Below, one piece after another: positions 5,810 through 6,144 of a stretch of 6,144 bases of DNA. This stretch comes from Holosporales bacterium (GTDB lineage: Bacteria; Pseudomonadota; Alphaproteobacteria; BNTO01). The DNA is taken from NCBI GenBank assembly GCA_031257795.1, contig JAIRNW010000033.1:1-6144 (forward strand), given 5' to 3'. Below the pieces are notes generated by a model that was not told where the DNA came from, made no database searches, and saw only the letters and a program-made list of their open reading frames with translations. Within the stretch, counting starts at the first letter, position 1; the number at the start of each line of letters is the position of its first letter. Both the position numbers and the translations under genes were made by a program.

Positions 5810-5972
5810 CATCGACAGTTGGATAGTACCAAACTGCACCTATTGAAACAATTAGGAACAGCGCATCCGATTTTTTTACTTTTTCTTAATTTTTTTATTT
5901 ACGCTTACTTGTATTTATTTAATATTGGTCCATATACATATTGTAAGTTGTTTGTTAATTATGAGGCTCTTC
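5810..5972. other. Very AT-rich, T-tract-rich spacer upstream of the last gene
   Basis: After the repeat the composition drops sharply to AT, with T-runs at 5871-5877, 5880-5884 and around 5891-5896. A plus-strand frame starting at the ATG in the repeat tail (5792) runs through it to 6064. It codes mostly for Phe/Leu/Tyr from T-tracts and overlaps the better-supported gene at 5973, so I do not call it a gene. The tract probably serves as a promoter or upstream region. Confidence 0.5.
5909..5938 (+). promoter_or_regulatory. Candidate promoter of the 3'-truncated exported-protein gene
   Basis: TTGTAT (5909-5914) and TATACA (5933-5938) are separated by 18 bp in an AT-rich, T-tract-preceded region. 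Initiation near 5945 would leave about 28 nt before the ATG at 5973. AT-rich sequence produces chance matches, so confidence is limited. Confidence 0.35.
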
Positions 5973-6144
5973 ATGTTAAGGCATTTTTCAAATATTCTAT
6001 TTCTCAGCACTGCCATTGCTTGTGTAGCTATACAGGGTGGGAACGCGGACCTGCAGGCCTCTGAGGTAGGCGGCCACTGTGACGTCGATTTCGAAGCCGT
6101 GGGACAAGTCTGGAAAAGGATGGGCGAGGACTCAATAGCTCAGT
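5973..6144 (+). CDS. N-terminus of an exported protein, unknown family (3' end outside window)
   Basis: The frame is open to the window edge and gives 57 residues. Residues 1-25 form a signal peptide: Arg3 and His4, then the hydrophobic core ILFLSTAIACVAI at 8-20, with likely cleavage after GGNA at 25. Cys17 after AIA is a weak lipobox alternative. The mature start (DLQASEVGGHCDVDF, then QVWKRMGEDS) matches no family I recognise. I prefer the ATG at 5973 because GAGG (5963-5966) lies 6 nt upstream; the in-frame ATG at 5961 has no ribosome binding site and would itself contain that site. GC content rises again within this frame, as expected for a real gene leaving the AT-rich spacer. The product is probably periplasmic or surface-associated. 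Confidence 0.7.
   Translation, partial: MLRHFSNILFLSTAIACVAIQGGNADLQASEVGGHCDVDFEAVGQVWKRMGEDSIAQ

Noticed and set aside
5792..6064. 90-codon frame starting at the ATG in the repeat 2 tail
   Set aside because: Despite a good AGAGG-ATG, its residues are mostly a reading of T-tracts and it overlaps, in another frame, a gene with a proper signal peptide and ribosome binding site at 5973. Kept only as a finding about the repeat tail.
1..6144. CRISPR array, toxin-antitoxin pair, phage or defence genes
   Set aside because: No regularly spaced repeats, cas-like motifs, phage structural genes or paired small regulatory ORFs are visible on either strand.

Overview
The window looks like a piece of a small, moderately GC-rich alphaproteobacterial genome. 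My best guess is an obligate intracellular member of the Rickettsiales close to Anaplasma/Ehrlichia. The evidence is indirect: housekeeping genes (uvrB, dapA, a GH23 transglycosylase) sit outside their usual operons, small secreted proteins of no recognised family lie between them, and a long-armed palindromic repeat occurs twice, in the style of Rickettsia and Wolbachia palindromic elements. No database search was possible, so the taxon is an inference.

Layout from left to right. Bases 2-106 hold the last 34 codons of a gene entering from the left, whose residues resemble the C-terminus of an IS66-type transposase. A 15-bp tandem duplication (155-184) flanked by a short inverted repeat follows. 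At 233-520 (-) is a 95-residue exported coiled-coil protein with a strong ribosome binding site. It is divergent from uvrB (753-2786, +), and both genes have credible promoters in the gap between them. Downstream of uvrB lies palindromic repeat copy 1 (2975-3139). It separates uvrB from a convergent soluble lytic transglycosylase gene (3135-4703, -), whose stop codon lies inside the repeat's right tail. The transglycosylase and dapA (4696-5604, +) are divergent and overlap by 8 bp at their start codons, so each gene's upstream region lies inside the other's coding sequence. After dapA comes repeat copy 2 (5645-5809, 160/165 identical to copy 1), then a very AT- and T-rich spacer, then the start of an exported protein (5973 to the edge) that I do not recognise.

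Functionally, dapA begins the diaminopimelate/lysine branch that supplies the peptidoglycan peptide, while the transglycosylase cuts peptidoglycan glycan strands. Their head-to-head overlap therefore pairs wall-precursor synthesis with wall turnover. uvrB is a stand-alone nucleotide-excision-repair gene. The most interesting signal is the duplicated palindromic element: its asymmetric tail carries a ribosome binding site plus ATG on one strand and the transglycosylase stop codon on the other.
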